From Owenia fusiformis (Eukaryota; Annelida; Polychaeta; Sabellida; Oweniidae): DNA of 64,000 bases. The number at the start of each line of letters is the position of its first letter. The first letter of the stretch is position 1. Below the pieces are notes generated by a model. That model was given only the letters and a program-made list of their open reading frames with translations, was not told the origin of the DNA and made no database searches. Below, piece by piece: positions 52,601 through 63,369 of the stretch. A program made the translations under genes and the position numbers. The stretch is from positions 40,117,375-40,181,374 of the forward strand of contig CAIIXF020000005.1 of NCBI GenBank assembly GCA_903813345.2. The letters run 5' to 3'.

Positions 52601-55560
52601 ACCTTTCTTGGTCCCAATTTTATAATCTCCCATTTACACGGGCTACTAGAGTTTCCACGTATATAAAGTATGACCGGTTCTTAGGCTACGAATATGAACT
52701 GTTTTGGAAAGTCATGAGAGGCACAGCTGCTTAAAAATGGAAAATAAAGGTTAACTTCTATATTATCCATTTTGAAATTGTGTTTGTTGAATATAGTTTA
52801 TGCTGTATTTAATAGTAATGTAACAAAAAAATGTTAAACATGAGCTATTTTAGCAATGTTACTGTTCATAATGGAATATCAATCAGAAAGTACCGATTTC
52901 TCACCTTAGAGCCAAACCATTAATATCACAGTAGAAAAAAACAAATCCCAAACCTTTTTATGGCTAACCTGAACAAGATCTCCAAATCTCAGTTTATATG
53001 ATCCCCCGTAGAGTGAGCAAGAGAAGGATTTATCTTTTCCCAGAGGATACGCTTGTGAAATGTCATGGAAACGAGTGTAACACGGCCCACTGATTGTTTC
53101 ACAACTGTATTCTCCAATAATGGGGCACCAGTGACATTCGTATTCTCAAAAATTCAAAGATGTATCATATCTGGACAGAGCAGGCTAAATTATTTAAAAT
53201 ATTCATGACTAATCCGTAGATCTAGCTATATATTATACATAAGATGTGTCATCCTCTTCGGAGTTGCGTTGTGTTACACAAAAACTGATCAAAGATGCTG
53301 GAAACTAGGATTTTATGGCTTCAATCTAATATTAATACGTTTTCTCTTGATTAAGGCCCCTTGTGATATGCCTGGCATTATAAGTAAAGTATCATTCATT
53401 GACCAAGTAGGATAAAAAGAAAACGTTCGAAAGTGTTCATAAAAAGCAAGTACTCACCTTGTCTGTTTATAGGAACAGAAATACGGTCACACTCGTAAGC
53501 TTAGAACCGGTCATACTCAATATATGCGGATACTCTAGTAACCCGTGCATTTACTTACATATTATGATACTGAACACTTCACCAGTCCAAGTGACAATCT
53601 TATTAGACAGGTTTTACTGTTGTATATACTGCTGTAATCTTATCAACTCAAAATATAACAGAATATAATGATTCATACCGGCCATATGCAAATCTCCTGT
53701 CTTTTCCATGGTATCCAAATGTATCCCAGAGACGCAAGGTAACATTGGCGCCATCTATCACACAGCAAGATTTATCAAGCACCTAGGATGATATAGTTTC
53801 AATGTTAATAATTAACTTAAATGAAGTTTATTTAGATCAATGTCACATTTGTTGGTCAAGTTCAGTCGAAAGATTACATCAGGAGAAAATGGCATCCACA
53901 GAGCAGAAAATCTTAACAAAAAAATACGTCTCTAAACTAAGTTTTCATAAAGAAACATGTCACAATATATAGAATAATATACAGTTTGTACTAAAACCTT
54001 AAAAAAGCCTCCCCTTTGATAAATCAAATAAATGTCTCCCTTTGATTAATCAAATAAATATCTCCCTTTGATTAATCAAATAAATGTCTCCCTTTGATTA
54101 ATCAAATAAATATCTCCCTTTGATTAATCAAATAAATGTCTCCCTTTGATTAATCAAATAAATGTCTCCCTTTGATTAATCAAATAAATGTCTCCCTTTG
54201 ATTAATCAAATAAATATCTCCCTTTGATTAATCAAATAAATGTCTTCATTTGATTAATCAAATAAATATCTCCCTTTGATTAATCAAATAAATATCTCCC
54301 TTTGATTAATCAAATAAATGTCTTCATTTGATTAATCAAATAAATGTCTCCCTTTGATTAATCAAATAAATATCTTCATTTGATTAATCAAATAAATATC
54401 TCCCTTTGATTAATCAAATAAATGTCTCCCTTTGATTAATCAAATAAATATCTCCCTTTGATTAATCAAATAAATATCTCCCTTTGATTAATCAAATAAA
54501 TATCTCCCTTTGATTAATCAAATAAATGTCTCCCTTTGATTAATCAAATAAATATCTTCATTTGATTAATCAAATAAATATCTTCATTTGATTAATCAAA
54601 TAAATATCTCCCTTTGATTAATCAAATAAATATCTCCCTTTGATTAATCAAATAAATGTCTTCATTTGATTAATCAAATAAATGTCTCCCTTTGATTAAT
54701 CAAATAAATGTCTCTCTTCGATTAATCAGATTATACTTAAAGATTTCCTGCATCAACATATTTGCATATATCATTGGAAGAGAATTCAATTCCAATGATT
54801 TGAGATATCATTCATCAAGGTTATATGAATAAAATGATATTTGTGACATAATATTTTATTTACTGGCTTGTTGAAATATTGGCAGACATTGGTAGTGTCA
54901 TTTATGACCTGCTACAAAGTTTTGCCCATTATGAAGTATGACATAATTTCTAAGTGTAAACTTATACTTTATCATAGCATTTTAAAATGATTTATATGTT
55001 TATCATTTTTAAGTATAACTAACACAAACTAGGTTTTCAAATGCATTTGCTATATTCAGCTGTATTCAGGACATGAGGGGAGGGGGCTGTATATGAATTT
55101 ATTGAGACAGGTACATTATATATTCAAATCATTTAAATAATCAAAATTAACAAATGCAGGAAGAGGGTAATGAAATACAATGGAAAAATACATTTATTTT
55201 ATATTTTTCAATATATTGGGGTAACCTACAGAACTAAATGTTTGTTTGGAATAACTATAGAACTACCTTTTTGATCGCTATAGATTAACCTGCCATGCCT
55301 TACACAACAGTGAAGACTTCATCAGATGGAACTTAGCATTGATAGTGAAAATCTTAGTGATTTACCTCTTTATCCTGCCTGTAATGATCTATGGCCCATA
55401 CTGTAGGTATGTGAGTTTGAGTGAGTTGACGTAGTGTGTAAGATGTCCCACATGCCCTAGCACAAATCAGTCGTGTCTTCCCTACACCAGAGTCACCAAC
55501 CACGACACACTTCACCAATTCCTGGTCTGCCAGTTCTACATCAGCACTATAACTGGCCAT
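49556..55560 (-). CDS. RHOBTB: RhoBTB GTPase-domain/BTB protein, seven coding exons, 670 aa
   Basis: Atypical Rho-family protein; relatives act as CUL3 ubiquitin-ligase adaptors and in cytoskeletal and growth control. Exons in transcript order: 55366-55560, 53679-53782, 52215-52406, 50851-51856, 50274-50513, 49939-50087, 49556-49682, with GT-AG borders and consistent phases. The GTPase-like domain (about 14-212) has P-loop GDSGVGKT (22-29). DTFGY replaces the usual DTAGQ at 85-89, and GCQADL (140-145) replaces an NKxD-type motif; loss of the catalytic Gln is typical of RhoBTB. A Pro/Lys-rich linker spans about 228-249. BTB1 (about 256-425) is split by a polar insert (about 297-375) before [14 protein letters not shown]2 spans about 450-575, followed by a C-terminal RhoBTB tail ([16 protein letters not shown]). 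No CaaX box is seen; it ends CLCFSKR. Start: ATG 55560, because the frame upstream has only a TTG and then a stop. It resembles RHOBTB1/2 rather than RHOBTB3. Confidence 0.96.
49939..50087 (-). CDS. RHOBTB: RHOBTB coding exon 6
   Basis: [20 protein letters not shown] to [10 protein letters not shown], the BACK-like helical part after BTB2. The exon must use donor GTAAAA within TGGTAA; without splicing the frame stops immediately. Confidence 0.93.
50274..50513 (-). CDS. RHOBTB: RHOBTB coding exon 5
   Basis: 80 codons of BTB2: [20 protein letters not shown], then [20 protein letters not shown]. Acceptor TGTTTTAG, donor GTAATC. Confidence 0.95.
50851..51856 (-). CDS. RHOBTB: RHOBTB coding exon 4
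   Basis: 335 codons plus one base, residues 164-499: end of the GTPase-like domain ([16 protein letters not shown]), Pro-rich linker, all of BTB1 and the start of BTB2 ([12 protein letters not shown]). The ORF continues beyond 50851 into the intron, but GTAATT after ATG is the donor that joins exon 5 in frame. Confidence 0.95.
52215..52406 (-). CDS. RHOBTB: RHOBTB coding exon 3
   Basis: [20 protein letters not shown] to LALDKGPFF, with the GCQADLRYL base-recognition region. Acceptor ACTTTTAG, donor GTAAGA; both end codons are split. Confidence 0.95.
52543..53624. mobile_element. Possible pogo/Tigger-like element (RHOBTB intron 2)
   Basis: The left end TACAGTGAAACTTGTTTATC resembles, in inverse, the right end GACAGGTTTTACTGTTGTA near 53606-53624. 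These are end types of pogo/Tigger relics. The ends match only partly and the roughly 1-kb interior has no transposase. They could be two unrelated relics. Confidence 0.35.
53679..53782 (-). CDS. RHOBTB: RHOBTB coding exon 2
   Basis: [20 protein letters not shown] to [12 protein letters not shown], switch II region. Acceptor CATCCTAG, donor GTATGA. Not visible as a long ORF; found by family match and frame continuity. Confidence 0.93.
54008..54729. repeat. 26-bp satellite array, about 28 copies (RHOBTB intron 1)
   Basis: Unit TCTCCCTTTGATTAATCAAA followed by TAAATR. Each unit holds the 14-bp perfect palindrome TTTGATTAATCAAA. Units vary at two places, CTCCC or CTTCA before the palindrome and AAATGT or AAATAT after it, and both variants are interspersed. 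Edge units are more diverged. The array starts about 230 bp downstream of exon 2's acceptor side in window coordinates. Confidence 0.97.
55366..55560 (-). CDS. RHOBTB: RHOBTB coding exon 1
   Basis: 65 codons, [14 protein letters not shown] to HYRQDKE, with P-loop and switch I ([10 protein letters not shown]). Donor GTAAAT. A 5'UTR stretch precedes it, from the acceptor TATTTTCAG (exon begins at about 55621). Confidence 0.94.
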
Positions 55561-55621
55561 ATTGTTGCTTGTTAGTGCTAACAAGGTTGATTATGGGTTT
55601 TAGCAGTAACATAGGTATGAG
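55561..55621 (-). other. RHOBTB 5'UTR portion of first coding exon
   Basis: Minus-strand TATTTTCAG precedes 55621, giving a good acceptor with a T-rich tract. At least one non-coding leader exon should therefore lie further right. In-frame stops separate it from the ATG. Confidence 0.5.
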
Positions 55622-55781
55622 CTGAAAATAAACAGCATTTTATCAAATTAATGAAGTGCTCCAAGTGCCCTTGTTGACAAAGTGCAAAACTTGATTAACT
55701 TTGCTTGAATGTTAAATTGCATCATAAATCTTACTAATATTTAAATCCTCATTACTGTTTTACTTATTGAAACTATATATA

Positions 55782-56796
55782 CTGGGTGTCCCAAAAAACT
55801 GTGCCCAAATGAAATGATAGAAATTCATAGATTACTTACTGAGAAAGGATCTTGTACACCTGCCATAATGATCTCCCCATGAACAAAATGAATCATTTTA
55901 GGTGTGATATAAAGAATACAATGTTACATAATACTTTGGAAAATATTTAAGCGTTTGGCCCCACATGGGCTGAGGTTGGGGTCATTAAGTTCAGCAAGGG
56001 TGTATTGACTTGACATTGGATGTGTTCTATTGACTTAACATGTGGATACCATCAGATTCCAATGGAGGCCATTGGTTTTTATTGATTTTCACAAAAATAC
56101 CTAAAATACACTATGACCTGAATCGATTGCAAATTAAATAATTTCACAGTATGACACAAATGGTATTTCAGATCAGATGTGCAAATATAAAGTTTGCAAT
56201 CGATTCAGGTCATACTTCAAATTAAAAGATTATTCATTTTTTTCATCATTTTTTTCCTACAAAATGGCTATAGAAAAATGCTTCAAAAGCAACTTTTACA
56301 CTTATGAAATCCCATACAACTTTGTAAATCCAAAGATTATACTGTTATGATTCATTAATTAATAACATATTTTGATAAGATGTAGGGATGTGTAGGATGC
56401 AAATGGATTTTGACAGACACAAAAAGACTTCCTGGTTTGGCATCTCTACCCCTGTACACTTTATGATTGAATATTGCCCTAAAAAGTGGCCCATTCATCA
56501 ATACAGTGCTGAATAAAGGTCAACAAGATACTAGTGTACATATAAATGTAATAATAAAAGCAGTATATTTATTTTGAAAAAGCAGATGAATTTATTTTTG
56601 TTCATGGGGAGATCATAATGGCAGGTGTACAAGATCCTTTGACATGAGGTGCTCTAAAACGAATCAATGCAAAACAAGCTTTTCTCTAAAATTCAGTCCA
56701 GTTACCTGTTGAAACTTTCAGGTGTTGATGGTAATTAAATAAAAAAATTAAAAAGCTATCCCATGTTTTTCTCTGTATAAATATTGGGACACCCTG
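55782..56796. mobile_element. Mariner-like element, CTGGGTGTCCCAA ends
   Basis: Inverted ends CTGGGTGTCCCAA and CAGGGTGTCCCAA are flanked by TA on both sides. A second inverted pair lies inside: GTACACCTGCCATAATGATC near 55855 with its inverse near 56620. A third is ATCGATTGCAAA near 56121 with its inverse near 56192. No transposase ORF remains, so it is a foldback-type derivative of about 1 kb. Confidence 0.75.
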
Positions 56797-57059
56797 TAAA
56801 TTAGCTTGCAGAATATTGTTCTGGCAGTGTAAATCTCAAAATATACCTTTTCAAAAAATGAATTAACCCTGCCAGGTACTGCTTCCAAACAAAACAGGAC
56901 TACAATACTAAAATTGACACAGACAAGCTATGGCCAATCTATCCTAGCATCTTTGGTGCAGAAAAGGCCTTAGGGTGACAGGGTATATTGGAAAGGTCTT
57001 TAAATCACTACATGTTATGTTACACCAAACTCTGGAGAAAACTGACATGTGTTAATTTA

Positions 57060-58167
57060 GTAGCCCGGACAGAATTGTTCAATGGTCACCTTTTCTTTAA
57101 TAACTTTTTTAATTTTCAGTATTATCATAGTCTGATCACATATTTGAAAACTAGAGTAAAATTCTGACATACAAAAAAAATATTTAAGGAACATCTCTTA
57201 ATTTATTGATATTATAGGCGTTCATAGTATGACTGACGCAAATACATAATTCATAATTTTGCCTCATATTTGTTCAAAATGGCGGCATATTTTGTGAATT
57301 TGAATGTTTAGTTGAAAGTTAATATTTAAAGATTTTCATATAGGGACTATAGGGCCATGCTGTCACCATTACAATCCTGATGTAATGCAGCAGCAACTGA
57401 CCATTCATCAAATACAAGAAATTAACTCACTCCGAGGGTATATAAAATCAACTCTATTAAAATGTTCAGGGTTGTGTTCAAGAGGATTTGAAAAGGTGGC
57501 GCCCCAATGTGCGGGGTGTGATTCAAGAAGGTCCTCAATCTTGTAAAGAGCTCCAAACAGCCATCTCAGAGGCCATTGAAAAGCTGAAGAACAATTCACA
57601 TGCATGGCAAGGATGGGTTAAGAGGCGTGTGACTGGGAAAGACATTACAAACTGTGGCACTGTGACCCTATAGTTGCACAGGTTAAACGAACTAGGGTTG
57701 CTTATCCACTACGAGTAACAATGGAATGGCCAAAAAACTTTAAGTCCTGCGACCCTACCAATATACTGTACATACAATGTACAAACCTTCTTAAGTTCTG
57801 GTATACATACCAGTCAATTTAAAACAAAGGGTTATAAATGCAGTCATTACCTCATACCAAGGCAGCAGACTACATGATTTCGTAGGCCTATGCCATTTCT
57901 TAAATATTAACTTTCAACTGAACATTCAAACCACAAAACAGCCGCCATTTTTGAACAAATATGATACAAAATGGTGAATTATGTATTTGCGTCACTCATA
58001 CTATGAACGCCTAAAATATCAATAAATTAATAGATGTTCCTTAAATTTTTTTTTGTATGTCAGAATTTTACTCTAGTTTTCAAATATGTAATCAGATTTT
58101 GATAATACTCAAAATTAAAAAAGTTATTAAAGAAAAAGTGACCATTGAACAATTCTGTCCGGGCTAC
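57060..58167. mobile_element. TA-flanked element with about 275-bp inverted arms and an internal ORF relic
   Basis: Ends GTAGCCCGGACAGAATTGTT and its inverse, flanked by TA (57058-57059, 58168-58169). The arms extend from 57060 to about 57335 and from about 57893 to 58167, about 90% alike by eye. The centre holds the 61-codon ORF listed separately. The general design (TA duplication, long arms) matches the 4.5-kb element in HSPA9 intron 4, but the end sequences differ. Confidence 0.78.
57488..57673 (+). pseudogene. Short ORF inside the TA-flanked element (unidentified)
   Basis: 61 codons, less AT-rich than the surroundings. It includes PQSCKELQTAISEAIEKLKN and a basic end. The spacing vaguely recalls the C-terminal helix region of Tc1/mariner-like transposases, but no DD(E/D) motif is present and I do not claim identity. 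It may be a transposase remnant or a captured fragment. Confidence 0.3.
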
Positions 58168-58816
58168 TATGTTATCTTTTGTCCATATATCTTAACACTG
58201 ATGGTTATTTATTACCCTCAACAAAAATATACTTTTTATTGTTTTTTAATTGTTTTTTTACAGTTATAAGGAGCATGATGACATTGGAAGTGAATGTCTA
58301 TATCCTATATCATATTGTAAACACAATGAAATAGTAATGTTGGTTCTTTGTAAACAGTCAAAATATACTTTTAGTCATGTTTTGATGCACTTTTTGCAAA
58401 AACAAGGTTTTGATTATTCTTTTTATAAATTATCCACAGTTCAACGCAAAAATAATGAATAATTTTGAAAGAGAATAATAAAATATCTAATTATGTTCAA
58501 CATACTATTAGTTTAAGGATTTAATTGTGAAAATACTTTATTTGAAGTATATACAGTATATTTTGGCACAGAACAAAATGGGGCGAACATGTTGAACTGA
58601 TAAACAAAACAATGAATGCCAAAATTGTCAATAACAACAGACACTACCTGTCACCATGACCATAAAATGTTAAAGTCCAACATTAATTTCTCAATACAGG
58701 AATATAGAATGCATTCCAGAAATGATCAGAAACGTAATTTGAAATGTCACAATAAAGTGTCATTTGTCCTTGAATTGTATTGTCTGTTTCCTCCATTTTT
58801 GTTACAAGCAATTACT

Positions 58817-59219
58817 CAGATGCGAGAAGGTAGTTACCAGTTTCGCCACCAGGTGGCTGATTCGGGGGAATTAACATGGCAGAGTATTACAAAATTCCCT
58901 TAAACTTGAATATGCATCAGTTTTAGTGGTTCACTTTTCATATTACCCTTATGTATCTGATAGTTATACAAATTAACATATGTCCAGTAAAAGAAAATAT
59001 TATCTGCCCAACACACGAAAAGATATTTCATTTTTTGTGGTTTTAAAACATGGGGTCTATGGGGAATCTCCCCGACCTAGAAGTCACATTTTCAAAGAAA
59101 ATTAAATTTTCAAAGTTGATAAACTCTTTTCAAAACCACATTTCTAAATGTAATTTTACATGTAGATTTGAATTGTGAATTTTAATGACGTAAATCAAGA
59201 TTATTTCTACTCGCATCTG
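58817..59219 (+). mobile_element. Dispersed repeat family, copy D (best preserved)
   Basis: The inverted ends CAGATGCGAG and CTCGCATCTG are perfect over 10 bp. Blocks shared with copies A-C include TAGTTACCAGTTTC, CACCAGGTGGCTGATTCGGG and GGGGAATCTCCCCGACCTAG. It is about 403 bp, non-coding and MITE-like. No clear target duplication found. Confidence 0.8.
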
Positions 59220-59525
59220 GGATATTGTGTTTCCCAGTCATAATATTTGACCCAAATCACAGTATTGGTATTTCAATACCTTAAAATTTCTGTTCTGTTA
59301 TGCTCACGCATAACCATCGACAATGATCAGATTTTCACTTAGATACCATACTTTTTACTGCAAAATGTTGGTGTAATAGAATGTTAAAATCTGATAATTT
59401 GTGAGACTTATATTCATGACAAAATGCTGGGACATAGGCCACTTTCAAGTCCAACAAGTGTACAACAAGAACACAAATGTGTACAATATGTCCCCACCAA
59501 TGGGTGATCCCATCTTATGGTTATC

Positions 59526-60403
59526 CTGAAAATGAGTAGACAAGACTTTACTGCTAAAATTTTGGAACGGAAAATGCAAAATGGCCACCTTAAAATTTAC
59601 CAAGAATGCCCAAAAAATTAGTCAGTTCTAGATTTTCATACTAAGAATCATCCCTAAAAATTTGAAATTGATCTACCAAACAGTTCACCTGAAAACACGT
59701 AGACAAGACTTTACAGGCAAGATTTTAGCACGGAAAATCCAAAATGGCTGCCTTGACATTTACCCAGAATGCCAAAAAACTAATCAGATCTAGATTTTCA
59801 TACTAAGAATCATCCCTAAAAATTTGAAATTGATCTACCAAACCCTTCACCTGAAAACGCGTAGACAAGACTTTACAGACAAGATTTTAGGACGGAAAAT
59901 CCAAAATGGCTGCCTTGACATTTACCCAGAATGCCAAAAAACTAATCAGATCTAGATTTTCATACTAAGAATCATTCCTGAAAATTTTAAAATGATCTAC
60001 CAATTGGTTCACCTGAAAACGCGTAGACAAGACTTTACAGACAAGATTTTAGGACGGAAAATCCAAAATGGCTGCCTTTACATTTACCCAGAATGCCAAA
60101 AAACTAATCAGATCTAGATTTTCATACTAAGAATCATCCCTAAAAATTTGAAATTGATCTACCAAACGCTTCACCTGGAAATGCATAGACAAGACTTCAC
60201 AGACAAGATTTTAGGACGGAAAATCCAAAATGGCTGCCTTGACATTTACCCAGAATGCCAAAAAACTAATCAGATCTAGATTTTCATACTAAGAAACATC
60301 CCTGAAAATTTGGAAATGATCTACCAAATGGTTCGCCTGAAAACGCATAGACAAGACTTTACAGACAAGATTTTAGGATGGAAAAATCCAAAATGGCCGA
60401 CAA
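59526..60403. repeat. 162-bp tandem repeat, about 5.4 copies
   Basis: Successive CCTGAAAA/GTAGACAAGACTTTACAG landmarks fall at 59526, 59689, 59851, 60013, 60175 and 60337, a spacing of 162-163 bp. Each unit contains CAAAATGGC and AATCAGATCTAGATTTTCAT. The outer copies are more diverged. Related single pieces continue at 60600-60760. Confidence 0.92.
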
Positions 60404-60839
60404 TAAAAAAGTGATTATAAGTTTTTGCTGATTTCTTTTTACAAAATTAGCACATATAACTACTGTTAACAATAACATAGGCTTTTACAATAAAGTACAC
60501 CTGAAATTTTTTATAAAGCTACTAAATAGTCTAAGTATGAAAACTCAAAAACACCATTCAATATGATACAAAGTATTATCGCACGCTAACTTTTCTTAAG
60601 ACATTCAAAATGGCTGCCATGACTGGGCTAACAGGTCCAAAACCTAATCAGATCTAGAATCAAGTGAGTTGAACAGGATGTTAAAGTTTTAAAAGCAACA
60701 GTGAAGCCATTTTTCTTAAAGTTTGCAGACAAAGATTTTAGCATTTGACTTCAAAATGGCCGACAGGAAGTAGGTATCGAGTTGAAACTTTTTCGTCCAC
60801 ATCTGTATGCACTCATAAGTTATCCCTGAAAATTTGAAG

Positions 60840-60975
60840 GTGATATCTGTAGCGGTTTAGGAGAAAACTGCCGGACGTACGGACGGACAGACAGACAAAC
60901 AGACAGACAGACGGACGGACGGACGCGCCTAGGCCGACAATATGGCCCCACACTATGTGGTGGGGACATAATAAA
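60840..60975. repeat. GGAC/CAGA microsatellite with dispersed-repeat tail
   Basis: GACGGACAGACAGACAAACAG-type sequence is followed by a short arm pair, GGCCCCACAC and GTGGTGGGGAC. This looks like the 3' end of a dispersed repeat. The minus-strand Arg/Pro/Ser ORFs are low-complexity readings. Confidence 0.6.
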
Positions 60976-61420
60976 CAGACCTTCAGGATGAACAATGAAC
61001 AATCAAAATCTACTGTATATTCCATTCTTCCAAATAAATACCAAGACTTTCAAAGAAAGTATTTACAAAGTAAGGTTCATGGGGCATTAATGGATAAAAA
61101 TGTTGAGTTTATAAATACAAAGTATATTAATATTTATCATCTGTTTACTCTTGGAGTGTCAATGACTCATATATGTCCTATCTATGAACAAACATGTTAA
61201 GTTCCTTCAATGATAAAAATGATGTACGGTTAATTGATTGACCCTGAGTCACATATAATGCAACTTAAAGTGGCTTTAAAGGCCAGGTCAATAATTGGAG
61301 AATCTTGTTTGATTAAATAATAATCAGCAAAGATTATAATCAGCCAATTGAAGGAATTAATATTTGAACCCTGAGCCTGCGTGATTCCTGAAATTCCTGA
61401 AGTTGATCGGAAATACATGT

Positions 61421-61618
61421 CAGGCCCGTAGCCAGGGGGGGGGTTCGGGGGGTTCAGGCGAGCCCCCCCCCCTGGCCAAAATTTCTTTCAAAACCATGCA
61501 GTTTTTCACCATACTGACTATTTTTTGAGTGATTTTTGGCCAAAGTTAACCCCCCCCCCCCCTTAGAATTTTTGGGAAAAGTGAACCCCCCTTGGAAAAT
61601 TCTGCAGCTACGGGCCTG
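61421..61618. mobile_element. 198-bp MITE with CATGT target duplication
   Basis: Inverted ends CAGGCCCGTAGC (perfect over 12 bp) are flanked by CATGT at 61416-61420 and 61619-61623. The interior is G/C homopolymer-rich at both ends (CCCCCCCC, GGGGGGGG). It is non-coding; the ORF across it is spurious. Confidence 0.85.
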
Positions 61619-63308
61619 CATGTAATCCCATAATAACACAAACAAATCAAATTTTGTATGTTTCCAATCTACAGATTTGGCCATATACAGAATGTATAGT
61701 GTGAAAATTAGCGGTTTCAAGTTGTATTTTGAAAGTTGGGTGGGGAAGGTTTGCACATGACAAACTACGTATCACCATCTGATTGCATACAATGGTACCT
61801 GTTTCATAGCAGTCTTATTCGCCAAAAAGCTTTGTAGTGTAGGATTTTATGCCTTGTACTCTAACCACTAGAAGAGAGCAAAAACTTGTCTAAATCTAAT
61901 TGTAAGTCATCACTTTTAAATTGTTCAAATTGTTATCTATATTATATAAATTCATTTTTATTCTGATAGATGCTTACTTATCAATCACTTACACTGTACT
62001 TATGCACCTATTACTGACCTGACATCTTTATATAAAACGACATGTATGAGTGATTTCCGTCATGCGCATCAGTTAATAAATTTTCTACACAGCTGAAAAT
62101 TTATATTTGGAAATTTTGCTTTTATCACTTCGAGGGATAAAATATCACACAAGGCTCCATGTTACATGTAGTACTGTAGAAACTGAAGTGTAATTAGACT
62201 GGCAAACATTTTGTAAGGGCGAATCACTTGGCTGGATACTGACACTTGAAGAAATAAAAACATTCACTAGAATCTCTGATAACACATGATTATACTGCAT
62301 TCTGGACTCTGGTAGGAAGGTATTTGGCCTTGTACATTTCATATGTTCTTGGAAAAATAATATATCTGTACATGTATGAAATTCTTTTAAATCCTTGATT
62401 TTCCACCCGAGCTGTACTTGACCTCGAAAAGTAATGGCAGGCATGATCAGAGACCTGGAAATACTTAGACCACATGAATGGCAACTCGATCATGTCTTCA
62501 ATTATTCCATGTCCGTCTCTGATAATTGAAAATTGTCAAAAGTGTACATGCCTGTAAAATACGGGTGACATCACATCGTTACTACTCCACGGCACCATTT
62601 TGGATTGGTTTTCTTCTCTGTTGCTGTGTACTTTGATTTTGGTAAAAAATGTCTTGTATGTCAGGGAAACTAAGGACTTCTCTTTATTTCCGAGAGGACA
62701 TTTTCTAACGAGGAATCAATATGGTGGTTTTGATGGAAATTACGAAGTAGTGTTTGATATCCCCATAGGATCGCTACTGGAAGTTCAGTCATTTTTATTG
62801 CTCATTTGGAAACCTCTGGATGCTACTTCTTGAATTAACGTCAAACTTACGGCCATTTTAATTTCTTACTAGAAAATCTCAAATGAAATAGGTAAATTAG
62901 ATGCATTATTAATCGTAGTCTTTGTACGTTTATTGGACAAGATCCAGTCTAGTTATCAAAGTAAAAAATTGTTGAAATTTTCAATTGAAAATAAACACTG
63001 TCATCGTAGGCCAGATGAACCTAATGCAATGATTTTCAATATGATTATTTAGTAGGCCTATCAATCAAAAAAATCAATTCATTTTTAGACTAGAGTCCAT
63101 TTCACTGCTTCATTTCGTCAGTAGAACGGCAAAAATAAGAAATTGGGAGACCATTGTGCAATAATATATTGAAAAGTATATTCATAATGTACATGAATGA
63201 CATTTGTATATTTCAGATTTTTTAGTTTTTTGTGCAATAAGCCTGTGCCGTCTTGTTAAGTTTGAAAGAGTGAAGACGAAGCTCTCTTCTAAGAATAGTC
63301 CAACAACA

Positions 63309-63369
63309 TTAGACCTAGCCTGGGCCTCGTTTCTTATCTGACATGTCTTATGGCCCCGGCTAGGTCTAA
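63309..63369. repeat. 18-bp-arm hairpin
   Basis: TTAGACCTAGCCTGGGCC (63309-63326) and GGCCCCGGCTAGGTCTAA (63352-63369) are reverse complements with one mismatch, with a 25-nt AT-richer loop. Confidence 0.7.

Noticed and set aside
55561-55584. Upstream TTG start for RhoBTB
   Set aside because: Not an ATG; a stop codon lies a few codons further upstream and ATG 55560 gives a normal N-terminus.
60813-61025. Minus-strand ORFs with SVCLSVCLSV-type peptides
   Set aside because: Translation of the GGAC/CAGA microsatellite.
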